The position numbers and the translations under genes were made by a program. From Larkinella soli (GTDB taxonomy: Bacteria > Bacteroidota > Bacteroidia > Cytophagales > Spirosomataceae), in NCBI RefSeq assembly GCF_003703975.1, contig NZ_QTJY01000001.1:682001-746000 (forward strand): DNA of 64,000 bases, in the 5' to 3' direction. The notes under the pieces are model-generated. The model did no database searches. It had not been told where the DNA came from and saw only the letters and a list, made by a program, of their open reading frames with translations. Shown here piece by piece: positions 23,713 through 32,826 of this stretch. Numbering within the stretch: position 1 is the first letter of the stretch; each line of letters starts with the position of its first letter.

Positions 23713-26541
23713 TTAAACCACCACGTTCACGATCTTTTTCGGCACCACGATCACCTTCTTGGGGGGTTTGCCTTCCAGCCATTTCTGCACCGTCTCATTG
23801 GCCAGCACCTCCTTCTCGATGTCGGAAGCCGCCGTGTCGAGCGGGAACGAGAGCGTGGTCCGGACCTTGCCGTTGATCTGCACCGGGTATTCGACGGCGG
23901 CTTCGACCAGATAAGCCGGGTTGAAGGCCGGGAAGGCGGTTTTGCTCAGCGTGCCGGGTTCATTACCCAGTGCGGCCCAGAGTTCTTCGGTGATGTGGGG
24001 CGCAAACGGCGCCAGAACAACGACCAGATCCTGAAGAATAGCCTTTTTATTGCATTTCAGGGCCGTCAGTTCGTTGACGCAGACCATGAAGGCACTCACC
24101 GACGTATTGAAAGACAGGTTCTCGATGTCTTCGGCCACCTTTTTAATCACCTTGTGCAGCGACTTCAGTTCGGCAGGGGTCGGATCGCCGTCGGTCACCA
24201 GCCACTTGCCCGCCCGGATGTCGGTGCCCTCGTCGTAGAAAAGCCGCCAGAACTTTTTCAGGAAGCGGTACACCCCGTCGATGCCGTTGGTGTTCCAGGG
24301 TTTGGCGTCGGTCAGCGGGCCGAGGAACATCTCGTACAGCCGGAGCGTATCGGCCCCGTAGCGATCCACGATCGTATCCGGGTTGACGACGTTGAACTTC
24401 GACTTCGACATCTTTTCGATTTCCGTCCCGCAGACGTATTTGCCGTCTTCCAGAATGAATTCCGCGCCCTCCGCCAGATCCGGGCGGGCCTGCCGGAACG
24501 CTTCGATATCCAGCACGTCGTTCTCCACAATGTTGACGTCTACGTGCAACGCCGTCACCTCATACTGGTTCCGCAGGCCGGCAGACACGAACACGGGCGT
24601 TTTCCCCTCTCCCACCGAATCCTTTACCCGGTAGACGAAATTGGAGCGCCCCTGAATCATGCCCTGGTTGACCAGCTTTTTAAACGGCTCCTCCTCCGGC
24701 ACGTAGCCCCGGTCTTTCAGAAACTTGTTCCAGAACCGGCTGTAGAGCAGGTGGCCCGTCGCGTGTTCGGAGCCGCCGATGTAAAGGTCCACGTTCCGCC
24801 AGTAGTCGATGGCGGTTTTGTCGGCAAATTCACGCTCGTTGTGCGGGTCCATGTAGCGGTACCAGTACCAGCTCGAACCGGCCCAGCCGGGCATCGTACT
24901 CAGTTCATATTCATACTGCCCCTTGTATTTCCAGCCCTCGGCGCGGCCCAGCGGGGGTTCACCGGTTTCGGTCGGCAGGTATTTATCGACTCCGGGCAGT
25001 TCCAGCGGCAGGTCGGCCTCGTCGATCAGGTACGGCAGACCATCCCGAAAATATACCGGCACGGGTTCGCCCCAATACCGCTGGCGGCTGAAAACGGCGT
25101 CGCGCATCCGGTAGTTGATTTTGGCCTTTCCCAGCCCTTTTTCTTCCAGAAACCGGATCAGCACCGGCAGGGCTTCCGAAAAGGTCAGCCCGTCGATGAT
25201 GCCGGAGTTGACATACCGGCCTTCCTTCGTGGGGTCGGCTCCCTGGTCGATGTCCTGCTGGGCATCCAGAATCGGGATAATGGGCAGGTTGAAATGGCGG
25301 GCAAACGTCCAGTCGCGCTGGTCGCCTGAAGGAACGGCCATAACGGCACCGGTTCCGTAGCCGGCCAGCACGTAATCGGCCAGCCAGATGGGCACGGGCT
25401 GCCCGTTGAACGGGTTGAGACAGTAGCTACCCGTAAAGACTCCGGAAACGGTTTTGGCGTCGGCCATCCGGTCCCGCTCCGAACGCATCCGGGCCGCCGA
25501 GACGTAGGAATCGACGGCGGCTTTCTGTTCGGGCGTGGTCAGGGAGGGCACCAGTTCGTGTTCCGGCGCCAGTACCATGAAGGTGACGCCGTAGATCGTA
25601 TCCAGACGGGTCGTAAAGACTTTGATGCCGGGATTCCCCGCTCCGCCTTCCAGGTCCTGCGCCAGCGGGAAGGTCACCTCCGCGCCGGTCGACTTGCCGA
25701 TCCAGTTCCGCTGCTGTTCCTTCAGCGACTCCGACCAGTCGACCTCCTCCAGCCCCCGGAGCAGACGGTCGGCGTAGGCGGTGATGCGCATCATCCACTG
25801 CCGCATCAGCTTCTGTTCGACGGGATAGCCGCCCCGCTCCGAAACCCCATCCTTCACCTCGTCGTTGGCCAGCACCGTCCCCAGCGCCGGGCACCAGTTG
25901 ACGACGGCGTCGGCAAGGTAAGTCAGGCGGTATTTCAGGGTGATTTCATATTGTTCCCGCTCGCTCATGGCCTTCCACTCGCCGGCGGTAAAGGCCGGAG
26001 CTTCCTCATCGCAGACGGCTTCCAGCCCTTCCGTGCCGTGCTGCTCAAAATGGGCCAGCAGCGTTTCGACGGGTTCGGCGCGGTCGGTTTTGCGGTTATA
26101 CCAGCTGCGGAACAGCTCCATGAAAATCCACTGGGTCCATTTATAGAATTTCGGGTCGGACGTGCGGACTTCCCGGCTCCAGTCATAACTGAACCCGATA
26201 TTTTTCAGCTGTTCGATGTACCGGGTGATGTTCTGTTCGGTATTGATGGCCGGATGGACGCCGGTCTGGATGGCATACTGCTCGGCCGGCAGCCCGAAGG
26301 AGTCGAAACCCATCGGATGCAGCACGTTGAAACCCTTCAGCCGTTTGTAGCGGGTGACGATGTCCGAAGCGATGTAACCCAAAGGATGGCCGACGTGCAG
26401 GCCCGCTCCCGACGGATACGGAAACATATCCAGGATGTAATATTTTGGTTTCCCGGCGATGTTTTCGGTTCGGTACGTCTGGTTATTTTCCCAGTAGTCC
26501 CGCCATTTTCTCTCAATCTCCCGATGGTTGTATTCAGACAT
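23713..26541 (-). CDS. leuS: Leucyl-tRNA synthetase
   Basis: 942 aa class I aminoacyl-tRNA synthetase that charges tRNA-Leu. HIGH motif variant in [16 protein letters not shown], the CP1 editing domain in the middle ([19 protein letters not shown] is the conserved T-rich editing region; [15 protein letters not shown]), KMSKS in [14 protein letters not shown], anticodon-binding domain with [12 protein letters not shown], and the small C-terminal domain ending KIVNVVV. The catalytic-domain insertion (~residues 135-190) common to Bacteroidota LeuRS is visible. Start [13 protein letters not shown] is standard. Promoter element just upstream at 26568-26575. Confidence 0.97.
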   Translation of the reverse strand: MSEYNHREIERKWRDYWENNQTYRTENIAGKPKYYILDMFPYPSGAGLHVGHPLGYIASDIVTRYKRLKGFNVLHPMGFDSFGLPAEQYAIQTGVHPAINTEQNITRYIEQLKNIGFSYDWSREVRTSDPKFYKWTQWIFMELFRSWYNRKTDRAEPVETLLAHFEQHGTEGLEAVCDEEAPAFTAGEWKAMSEREQYEITLKYRLTYLADAVVNWCPALGTVLANDEVKDGVSERGGYPVEQKLMRQWMMRITAYADRLLRGLEEVDWSESLKEQQRNWIGKSTGAEVTFPLAQDLEGGAGNPGIKVFTTRLDTIYGVTFMVLAPEHELVPSLTTPEQKAAVDSYVSAARMRSERDRMADAKTVSGVFTGSYCLNPFNGQPVPIWLADYVLAGYGTGAVMAVPSGDQRDWTFARHFNLPIIPILDAQQDIDQGADPTKEGRYVNSGIIDGLTFSEALPVLIRFLEEKGLGKAKINYRMRDAVFSRQRYWGEPVPVYFRDGLPYLIDEADLPLELPGVDKYLPTETGEPPLGRAEGWKYKGQYEYELSTMPGWAGSSWYWYRYMDPHNEREFADKTAIDYWRNVDLYIGGSEHATGHLLYSRFWNKFLKDRGYVPEEEPFKKLVNQGMIQGRSNFVYRVKDSVGEGKTPVFVSAGLRNQYEVTALHVDVNIVENDVLDIEAFRQARPDLAEGAEFILEDGKYVCGTEIEKMSKSKFNVVNPDTIVDRYGADTLRLYEMFLGPLTDAKPWNTNGIDGVYRFLKKFWRLFYDEGTDIRAGKWLVTDGDPTPAELKSLHKVIKKVAEDIENLSFNTSVSAFMVCVNELTALKCNKKAILQDLVVVLAPFAPHITEELWAALGNEPGTLSKTAFPAFNPAYLVEAAVEYPVQINGKVRTTLSFPLDTAASDIEKEVLANETVQKWLEGKPPKKVIVVPKKIVNVVV

Positions 26542-26567
26542 AAGCTGCCGGCTAAATTAATTTTCCG

Positions 26568-26575
26568 CAAAAATA
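26568..26575 (-). promoter_or_regulatory. Bacteroidota -7 promoter element for leuS
   Basis: Minus strand reads TATTTTTG, exact TAnnTTTG, 26 bases before the leuS ATG and in the 42-base gap after the upstream gene. -33 box not evident. Confidence 0.5.
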
Positions 26576-26583
26576 GGATTTTC

Positions 26584-28122
26584 TCACGGATTCGAGGGCC
26601 GGTCGCCTTTTTTAAGGCGGTTCAGGGTGTAGCAGACCAGCCGGTTCATGAGTTTCTGGTTGGTCGCCGAGCGGATCGGCCCCATTTCCAGTTCATAGAT
26701 ATAACCCGGTTTCATTTCCGCCAGGGTAAGGCTGGCGGTTTTTCCGTCTGCCGAAAGCCGCACGGCCGTCACCGGTACCGGCTTCAGATCGAACTGCTTC
26801 GAGCCGTAGGCCTGGTGGTATTCGTAGTAATACCGCTTAAACTGAAAATTGATCACCTCGGAAGCCGTGGCCGGGTCGAGCGGCTGGGTGAAGGTCAGAT
26901 CGAAACCGGTCGGGGTCAGCTTCATATCGGCCACCTCCATCGGGACTTTCCCTTTCCAGCGGATGCGCTGAATGCCCCGGGCGCCCGCCCAACCATGGTC
27001 GGTCTGACCGACGTACAGGCTGCCGTCCGGCGCAAAGGCCAGACGGTTGTTGCCCCGGCGCAGGGCGGTTCCCGCCAGAAAAGGGGCGCAGGCCCCCTGC
27101 ATCTGCCCGTCGACGGTTTCGAGCATCAGCCGGATCAGGTAAGGGTGATCCATCTCGCCGATCAGCATTTTCCCGGCAAACGGCCCGAACTTCCCTCCGG
27201 TCTCATCCAGCACCGGCTGGGTGGGCGAGTTGGCGATACGGCTGTGGGGAAAGGCGATGGATTCCACCGTCCGCAGGCTGTCCAGTGCCCGGACGGGAAG
27301 CGTCAGCGGGTTGATGTCGGGAAATCCCTCCTTCCAGACCAGGCTGGCCGGGTGGCCGTAGTGTTTCCCCTCCTGCACGTGATACAACTTGCTGGTCCCG
27401 AGCCAGTCGCCCTGATTGTCGGCGGCATACAGGTTACCGGCGGCATCGAAACCGATGCTGTTCGGTGAGCGGAACCCGCTGGCGAAAGGATGCAGTTTGC
27501 CGTCGGGGGTCAGTTTCATAATCCAGCCGCGGTACGGTACGCAGGAATACATCCGGCCCGGACGGCCCAGCGTATCCAGTCGGCCCCGAACCTCCGGGAA
27601 AATACCGGCCCCGTTGGATGCGGTATTCAAAGCGATGAAAATATTGCCCTGCTTATCGCGGATGGGCCCGAACGCAAACTCATGGTAATTCCCGGACAGG
27701 CCGAAGTCGTCGGTAACGGTCTGGTAGTCATCCGCTACCCCGTCCCCGTTGGTATCCCGGAGCCGGGTCAGTTCCGGGCGCTGCATGACCAGCATTTCGC
27801 GGGGGCTGATCGCCAGGAGACCCAGCGGGTCGTGCAGGCCTTCCGCGAACAGCTTCCAGGCTTTGGATTTCGGGTCGTAGATCATGACCTCCCCCCGGTG
27901 GAAACAGGCCACCAGCCGCCCGTCCGGCAGCACGTCAAGGCCCCCGGTTTCGGCGGTCAGCCCTTTCGGCAGGGCAATGTTCTCGACTTCGTAATAGTCC
28001 GTGATCGTGTCGGCGGGAAAGTGCCTGGAAGCCGCTGACGGCAGCGAAAACAAAGCCGCTACGACCAGCGGGAGCAGTCGCCCAAACCGGGTGCTGAGGG
28101 AGGCAGTGGGCGGCTTTTTCAT
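26584..28122 (-). CDS. Exported beta-propeller protein, PQQ-dependent sugar dehydrogenase-like
   Basis: 512 aa with a signal peptide (LLPLVVAALFSLPSAASRHF). A six-bladed propeller of the glucose/sorbosone dehydrogenase/NHL type is suggested by repeats such as GLDVLPDGRLVACFHRGEV, HEFAFGPIRDKQGNIFIALN, GFRSPNSIGFDAAGNLYAADNQGDW and NRLAFAPDGSLYVGQTDHGW. A C-terminal ~100-residue beta domain follows. PQQ contacts cannot be confirmed by eye, so it may be a cofactor-less relative. Its start overlaps the stop of the upstream copper-protein gene by four bases, suggesting that the dehydrogenase and the cupredoxin form a redox pair in the periplasm. Confidence 0.8.
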   Translation of the reverse strand: MKKPPTASLSTRFGRLLPLVVAALFSLPSAASRHFPADTITDYYEVENIALPKGLTAETGGLDVLPDGRLVACFHRGEVMIYDPKSKAWKLFAEGLHDPLGLLAISPREMLVMQRPELTRLRDTNGDGVADDYQTVTDDFGLSGNYHEFAFGPIRDKQGNIFIALNTASNGAGIFPEVRGRLDTLGRPGRMYSCVPYRGWIMKLTPDGKLHPFASGFRSPNSIGFDAAGNLYAADNQGDWLGTSKLYHVQEGKHYGHPASLVWKEGFPDINPLTLPVRALDSLRTVESIAFPHSRIANSPTQPVLDETGGKFGPFAGKMLIGEMDHPYLIRLMLETVDGQMQGACAPFLAGTALRRGNNRLAFAPDGSLYVGQTDHGWAGARGIQRIRWKGKVPMEVADMKLTPTGFDLTFTQPLDPATASEVINFQFKRYYYEYHQAYGSKQFDLKPVPVTAVRLSADGKTASLTLAEMKPGYIYELEMGPIRSATNQKLMNRLVCYTLNRLKKGDRPSNP

Positions 28123-29195
28123 TCGGCGATCATGGTGATGGTAAACTGTTTCGTTCCGGTGGGCAGGCGCATCAGGCCGCCTTCGATCTTCCCGACCGAT
28201 GGCCGGTATTTCACCCCGTCGCCGGGTTTGCAGACAAAATAGACCGGACCGGCCACCGGCCCCAGGCTGAACTGCCGCACCAGCCCACGGCCTTTTTCCA
28301 GCGGTTTGATGAGTTCCCGGACTTCGATGCCGTTGGCGATATACCGGAACTCCGGGTATCGGTTTACGAGTCGGTATCCCTTGAATTTCACCTGCGGTTC
28401 GACGATCGTATTGCTGAACCGGATCGGAAAACCGGCTTTATCACGGAAATACACGTCGCCGATGACGTGGGTCGGCTTGCGTCCGTTGCCGTCCCACTGG
28501 TCGGTCATGTCCACGAAGCCACCCGACCACGCATAGCGCAGCCGGCAGGCGCCCGCATCCCAGCAATACGACTGGTTGCCCGGAAGCCCGACGGCAATGC
28601 CGGCCGGGCCGCAATCAGGCATAAAGGTCCGGTACAGGGTCGGAAAGGTGGGTTCATACGGATGAGCGGGCTGGTTGTGACCGGCGTGGGCGTCGCCGTT
28701 TTCGGAGCGGTTGGCGGCAATATTAGGGTCTTTTTCCAGCGGGGGAACCGATCCCGGCCGGCGGGTAACATACAGGGCGCCGTACATGACGTAGCCGTGG
28801 CCCGGATACGTGCAGACATACGGATAAACGCCCTCCTGCTGCACCACGAAGCTGATCTTTTCGGCTTTTCCCGGTTCGACGACGGCGGTATGAGCCACCA
28901 CATCCGGCGTCCGGGGCACATAATTCAGTTTGACCGCCTGATCGCTAAGGTTCAGGGCGGTGTTGACCACCCGAAGGCGAGCGCCCGGCATCGTCAGGAC
29001 GAAGTTATGGGCCATGTCGTCATAGTTGTCGACGGTCAGATGGACGCGGGTGCCGGGCCGGACGACAAAGCGGGGAACGTCGAATTTGAGCCCTTCGATG
29101 GCCCGGATGGTCAGCGTAGTGTCCTGAGCGAGGGCGGCCACCGACGAAAGCAGACCCAAAACCGCAGGCGTACAACGGATTAAAAGTTTGTTCAT
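28119..29195 (-). CDS. Exported auracyanin/azurin-like copper protein with extra C-terminal domain
   Basis: 358 aa. Signal peptide (AVLGLLSSVAALAQ) followed by a ~125-residue type-1 copper (plastocyanin/azurin) domain. The copper ligands are visible: His in NYDDMAHNFVL, then Cys, His and Met in YVCTYPGHGYVMYGALYV. The remaining ~200 residues contain two Cys in FMPDCGPAGIAVG and SYCWDAGACRLRYAWSGGF and a beta-rich segment of unknown role that recurs in Bacteroidota homologues associated with sugar dehydrogenases. It shares a four-base overlap with the propeller gene downstream, so both are probably made together for periplasmic electron transfer. Confidence 0.85.
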   Translation of the reverse strand: MNKLLIRCTPAVLGLLSSVAALAQDTTLTIRAIEGLKFDVPRFVVRPGTRVHLTVDNYDDMAHNFVLTMPGARLRVVNTALNLSDQAVKLNYVPRTPDVVAHTAVVEPGKAEKISFVVQQEGVYPYVCTYPGHGYVMYGALYVTRRPGSVPPLEKDPNIAANRSENGDAHAGHNQPAHPYEPTFPTLYRTFMPDCGPAGIAVGLPGNQSYCWDAGACRLRYAWSGGFVDMTDQWDGNGRKPTHVIGDVYFRDKAGFPIRFSNTIVEPQVKFKGYRLVNRYPEFRYIANGIEVRELIKPLEKGRGLVRQFSLGPVAGPVYFVCKPGDGVKYRPSVGKIEGGLMRLPTGTKQFTITMIAE

Positions 29196-29239
29196 GCAGG
29201 CAAATTATAAGCGAAAAAGGAATCTTCCGGGTTTGTCTA

Positions 29240-29254
29240 CTGTTTTCAAAACAG
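29240..29254. promoter_or_regulatory. Perfect 15-base palindrome in a 318-base intergenic region
   Basis: CTGTTTTCAAAACAG, 45 bases upstream of the copper-protein start, could be an operator. The rest of the divergent spacer 29196-29513 holds a TCCGGC/GCCGGA hairpin at 29390-29404 and otherwise nothing I can assign. Confidence 0.3.
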
Positions 29255-29513
29255 ACCCGCAACCTATAAAAATGTCCGTTTCCAATCAATGGGAATACAA
29301 TTTCGGGAACCGCTTTACGTTGAATGTACAGTTCCCAGAACGATAATTATCCAGTACCCTATCGACCTACCATTACGTTCGGATCGCTGTCCGGCTTAGC
29401 CGGAACCTGGTAATTCAGGACCGCCGTTCGGCGATGGTTTCCCCCTTTTTATCTCTGACTGACTGAATCAAACCCATATCGACGGATGTTTACAGGCATC
29501 CACTGCTACCCTT

Positions 29514-30743
29514 ATGCGCCTGAAAACTGCTGCGGCACTGTCGCTGAATGCCGCCTTTCTTGCCTTCCTGATCGGTTGTCAGTCCGATCAGGACGCGGTC
29601 GAACCGGCACCGGACTGTCTGGTGAAGGCCGCATCCACCAACGGACAGGTGGTTCCCGGCTCCTACCTGGTTACCTACAAAACTGAAGAACTGCCGGTGG
29701 CCCCGGGTGCCCGCGTCGGCGCCGGGTTCGAAATGCTGCTGACCCGGAACCGGCTTGCGGACCCGAACGCGCAGGTTCTCTTTTCGGGAAAGGAAACGAG
29801 CTTTCTGGCCCACCTCAGTGCCCGGGAAGCCGAACAGCTGAAAGCCGATCCGGCCGTCGAACTGGTTGAACCGGACCGGATCATTTCCATGTGCAGCTGC
29901 GTGGACGTGCAGGCTACCACCACCGTAACCTGGAACATCCGACAGACCGGATTCGGGCGGGGCGATCTGAACATCAACCTCCAGAAAACCGCCTGGATTC
30001 TCGACACGGGCATCGACCAGGATCACCCCGACCTCAACGTGGATACTGGCCGCAGCCGGTCGTTCGTGACGGGAAAGACCCCGGAAGACGAGAACGGCCA
30101 CGGCACGCACATTGCCGGGATCATCGGCGCCAAAAATAACAGCATCGGCGTTACCGGGGTGGCCTCGGGTGCGCGGCTGGTGGCGCTGAAGGTGCTGGAC
30201 AATGAGGGTGAAGGGCGGCTTTCGGTGCTGGTGCAGGCCGTTACGCATGTGTATCAGAACGGAAAGGCCGGCGACGTGGTCAACATCAGCATCGGGGGCG
30301 AAGGCACCTCGGCTACGCTTGAACGGGTCATCCGGCAAACCGCCGACCGCGGCATCTACTTTGCGATTGCCGCCGGCAACGAGGGGGAATCGACGGAGAA
30401 ATACTCTCCGGCCAACATCGACCATGCCAATGTGTTTACGGTTTCGGCCATGGACCGGAACGATAACTTCGCTTCGTTTTCCAACTACGGCCCGGACGTG
30501 GACGTGTGTGCCTATGGCGTCCGGATCTCCTCGACCTACAAGGACGGCGGCTATGCCACCCTGTCGGGAACCTCGATGGCGACTCCGCACGTGGCCGGCC
30601 TGCTGCTGATCCGGGGCCGGAGCATTCCGACCGACGGCTACGTCAACAATGACCCCGACGGCCAGGCCGACCCGATTGCGCGGGAAGCAGCCAATAAGCA
30701 AAATGGCCGGAAACCCGGCCATTTTGCGTTTACTTTCCTCTGA
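29514..30743 (+). CDS. Subtilisin-like serine protease (S8), lipoprotein
   Basis: 409 aa. Lipoprotein signal with lipobox LIGC (AAFLAFLIGCQSDQD), so anchored to a membrane by its Cys. An inhibitor-I9-like propeptide (SYLVTYKTEELP...LVEPDRII, about residues 45-125) precedes the S8 catalytic domain with Asp in WILDTGIDQDHPDL, His in NGHGTHIAGIIGAK, oxyanion Asn in AIAAGNEGE and Ser in LSGTSMATPHVAGLL. The final ~16 residues are encoded by a terminator-like hairpin (30698-30727), and the stop lies inside the 3' end of the convergent gene; a small frameshift that removed the original stop is possible (see findings). Confidence 0.9.
   Translation: MRLKTAAALSLNAAFLAFLIGCQSDQDAVEPAPDCLVKAASTNGQVVPGSYLVTYKTEELPVAPGARVGAGFEMLLTRNRLADPNAQVLFSGKETSFLAHLSAREAEQLKADPAVELVEPDRIISMCSCVDVQATTTVTWNIRQTGFGRGDLNINLQKTAWILDTGIDQDHPDLNVDTGRSRSFVTGKTPEDENGHGTHIAGIIGAKNNSIGVTGVASGARLVALKVLDNEGEGRLSVLVQAVTHVYQNGKAGDVVNISIGGEGTSATLERVIRQTADRGIYFAIAAGNEGESTEKYSPANIDHANVFTVSAMDRNDNFASFSNYGPDVDVCAYGVRISSTYKDGGYATLSGTSMATPHVAGLLLIRGRSIPTDGYVNNDPDGQADPIAREAANKQNGRKPGHFAFTFL
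30698..30727. terminator. Hairpin overlapping the 3' end of the protease gene
   Basis: Perfect thirteen-base stem GCAAAATGGCCGG (30698-30710) with CCGGCCATTTTGC (30715-30727). T-tail is weak on both strands. It sits between convergent genes, within the annotated protease frame. Confidence 0.7.
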
Positions 30744-31389
30744 CGATCTTCCAGGAGAACATCGGGTTCTGGGTTTGCATGTACACCCGTACCCACAGGG
30801 GAAGGATCATCTCCATGGCCCGGGCGCCGGTCAGGTCGCCGAGATCGATCACGTCGTCCCAGCCCCAGGGTTTCAGAAATTGCTCCGTGACGAACTGCCG
30901 GGCTTCTTCCTCGTTGCCGCTGATGAACATGGTTCCCTTCTCGCCGGGAGCCGACAATCCGGCGTCGACCATGACGGCCGTGGTGACGATGTTCAGGGTT
31001 TTCACGACTCTGGACTGAGGAAAAGCCTTTTGAATCTGTTCGGCCAGGGAATCGGTGTTGCCGACGAACAGGGACGGGGGCATTCCTTTGGAGAAGTCGA
31101 GCGGATTCGAGATGTCCACGACGACCTTTCCGGCCAGGTTGTTTTCACCGGCCTGCCCGAGGGCTTCCAGACTGCCTTCTCCCTTCGTGCAGTTGAAAAT
31201 AACTTCTCCGAAAGCGGCCGCATCGGCGAAACTGCCCTGGGAGGCTGCGCTGCCGTTCTGTGCCACCCATTGGGCGGCTTTTTCGTTGGTAGCCGACCGG
31301 CTGCCCATTCTGACCTCATGTCCGGCCCTGATCAGGGCCGATCCGATGGTGTTTCCGACCACCCCGGTACCAAGTACACCAATTTTCAT
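30730..31389 (-). CDS. NAD(P)-binding oxidoreductase, F420-dependent NADP reductase-like
   Basis: 219 aa. Rossmann motif MKIGVLGTGVVGNTIGSALIRAGHEV with GSRS at the end of strand 2 (a pattern that favours NADP), DISNPLDFSKGMPP, and KTLNIVTTAVMVD. The fold is that of the 'NADP oxidoreductase coenzyme F420-dependent' family; Bacteroidota lack F420, so the in vivo substrate is unknown. The 3' end overlaps the convergent protease frame by 14 bases. A possible 38-codon gene lies 37 bases upstream on the same strand. Confidence 0.9.
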   Translation of the reverse strand: MKIGVLGTGVVGNTIGSALIRAGHEVRMGSRSATNEKAAQWVAQNGSAASQGSFADAAAFGEVIFNCTKGEGSLEALGQAGENNLAGKVVVDISNPLDFSKGMPPSLFVGNTDSLAEQIQKAFPQSRVVKTLNIVTTAVMVDAGLSAPGEKGTMFISGNEEEARQFVTEQFLKPWGWDDVIDLGDLTGARAMEMILPLWVRVYMQTQNPMFSWKIVRGK

Positions 31390-31426
31390 AATTTTCCGGA
31401 TGTTTAGGGGATGTATGCCCCATCAA

Positions 31427-31543
31427 CTAAAGACCTTTGGTTTTAATTCCAAAAGCCGCACGGGGCCTGCCGGAAGCGGGTTCGGCCGGGTAAAGCAGGG
31501 AGCCGCCCCAATTGGAAAAGTAATACTGCAGGAAGCGACTCAT
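31427..31543 (-). CDS. Possible small protein (38 aa)
   Basis: Open frame ATG (31543) to TAG (31427) beginning MSRFLQYYFSNWGGSLLYP and ending GIKTKGL. It has an aromatic, amphipathic N-terminal half and a basic C-terminal half. The region would otherwise be empty in a 296-base gap; its GC-rich, third-position-biased composition looks coding rather than intergenic, and the AT-rich flanks switch at the frame's ends. Function unknown; conservation across related genomes would be the deciding test. Confidence 0.4.
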   Translation of the reverse strand: MSRFLQYYFSNWGGSLLYPAEPASGRPRAAFGIKTKGL

Positions 31544-31664
31544 TTTATAAATGGCTGAAAACTCTTGCTTTAGTCCAACAGATTGTCCAAATTTGCTGCG
31601 GATTTGAATGGCTTCCCGACGGCACCGCGAACGTGCCGTTTTTCGTAAAGATAATTACCTACTA

Positions 31665-31676
31665 AGTATATATACT
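31665..31676. promoter_or_regulatory. Perfect 12-base palindrome just upstream of the sulfur cluster
   Basis: AGTATATATACT, nine bases before the ATG of the TauE-like gene, in a strongly AT-rich stretch (31645-31685). Position would suit an operator for the first gene of the sulfate-assimilation cluster. Confidence 0.3.
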
Positions 31677-31685
31677 AAATTAGTT

Positions 31686-32750
31686 ATGCAATCCATTTCG
31701 GCCTCCGACTCTCCGACCGATTCGGCCTTTCCTGCCGGATTGAATCTGAACGGCCTGAAAATCACGGTTCAGGGCGAGACGGCTGCGGAGCAGGCCGAAG
31801 TTCTGAAAGCGGGCTTCCCCCAGGCCGAGATCGAGGTATTCGCACCGCCTTTGGGCGCTCCCCGTCATCTCCTGCTCCGCCGTCGCACGCGGACGGAAAT
31901 TGCAGTGTATGTATTTGCGGCTCTGGCCCTGATGGTGGTCGGACACCTGACGTTCAGTTACCTGACCCTCGACCGGCTGACGCTGCTGATGTCGACGCTG
32001 GAGCTGAACAACGACATCTGGTATTACATCCTGGGGGGCTTCATTGCCCAGATGATCGACGGGGCGCTCGGCATGGCCTACGGTGTTACGGCCACCACCC
32101 TGCTGCTGACCGTGGGCGTCAGCCCGGCTGCGGTCAGTGCCAGTGTCCACACCTCCGAAATCTTTACCAGCGGAGTCAGCGGGTATATGCACCTCCGGTT
32201 CGGCAATGTCAACAGCAAACTGTTCAAGGTGGTATTGATCCCGGGCGTCATCGGGGCCTGCCTCGGGGCCTACGTGCTGGTCTCCCTCGAAGAGTATTCC
32301 GCCTACATCAAGCCCATCGTGGCCGTGTACACGGCCATTCTGGGCATCCTGATTATCCGGAAGGCGCTGACCAAAAAGATCAAGAAAAAGCCGATCCGGA
32401 AGATCGGTTTGCTGGCCTGGTTCGGCGGAACGATGGACGCCATCGGCGGTGGAGGCTGGGGACCGATCGTCTCCTCGACCCTGATCGCCAGCGGTCGTCA
32501 CCCCCGGTATACCATCGGGTCGGTGAACCTCGCCGAGTTTTTCGTATCCCTCTCCAGTTCCCTTACCTTCGTGACCCTCATCGGCTTTACCCACTGGCAG
32601 GTGGTGGTCGGCCTGATTCTGGGCGGTATGATTGCCGCGCCCATTGCCGCCATCCTGTCGACCCGGCTTCCGATAAAAGCGATGATGATCATGGTCGGGG
32701 TAGTCGTAATTATCGTAAGTTTGCGGAATATTATCACGGTTATTTTTTAG
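31686..32750 (+). CDS. TauE/SafE (TSUP) family sulfur-compound transporter
   Basis: 354 aa. An N-terminal ~70-residue soluble region (NGLKITVQGETAAEQAEVLKAGFP) precedes eight or so transmembrane helices. TSUP signatures: GGFIAQMIDGALGMAYGV, SASVHTSEIFTSGVSG, VVLIPGVIGACLGAYVLV and WFGGTMDAIGGGGWGPIVSSTL. The family carries sulfite, sulfate, thiosulfate or sulfonates; its place as first gene of the cys cluster suggests sulfate or sulfite. An in-frame ATG at 31608 would add a basic stretch lying across the AT-rich promoter region, so 31686 (MQSISASDSP) is preferred. Confidence 0.9.
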   Translation: MQSISASDSPTDSAFPAGLNLNGLKITVQGETAAEQAEVLKAGFPQAEIEVFAPPLGAPRHLLLRRRTRTEIAVYVFAALALMVVGHLTFSYLTLDRLTLLMSTLELNNDIWYYILGGFIAQMIDGALGMAYGVTATTLLLTVGVSPAAVSASVHTSEIFTSGVSGYMHLRFGNVNSKLFKVVLIPGVIGACLGAYVLVSLEEYSAYIKPIVAVYTAILGILIIRKALTKKIKKKPIRKIGLLAWFGGTMDAIGGGGWGPIVSSTLIASGRHPRYTIGSVNLAEFFVSLSSSLTFVTLIGFTHWQVVVGLILGGMIAAPIAAILSTRLPIKAMMIMVGVVVIIVSLRNIITVIF

Positions 32751-32826
32751 TGACCCGTCGGGAAACCGTTGCCGGGGCCTGGGCTGGGAAGTCGTGGCCC
32801 GGCGGCTGCCGATATGAGTACATCCT

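Noticed and set aside
31390-31685. SAM riboswitch upstream of the sulfur/methionine cluster
   Set aside because: I looked for SAM-I/SAM-II-like conserved segments and found none; the GC-rich part of the gap is better explained by a small open frame on the other strand.
32815-32826. Alternative ATG (32815) before metZ
   Set aside because: It is in another reading frame; its product shows no resemblance to any domain, whereas the ATG at 32827 opens a normal MetZ.
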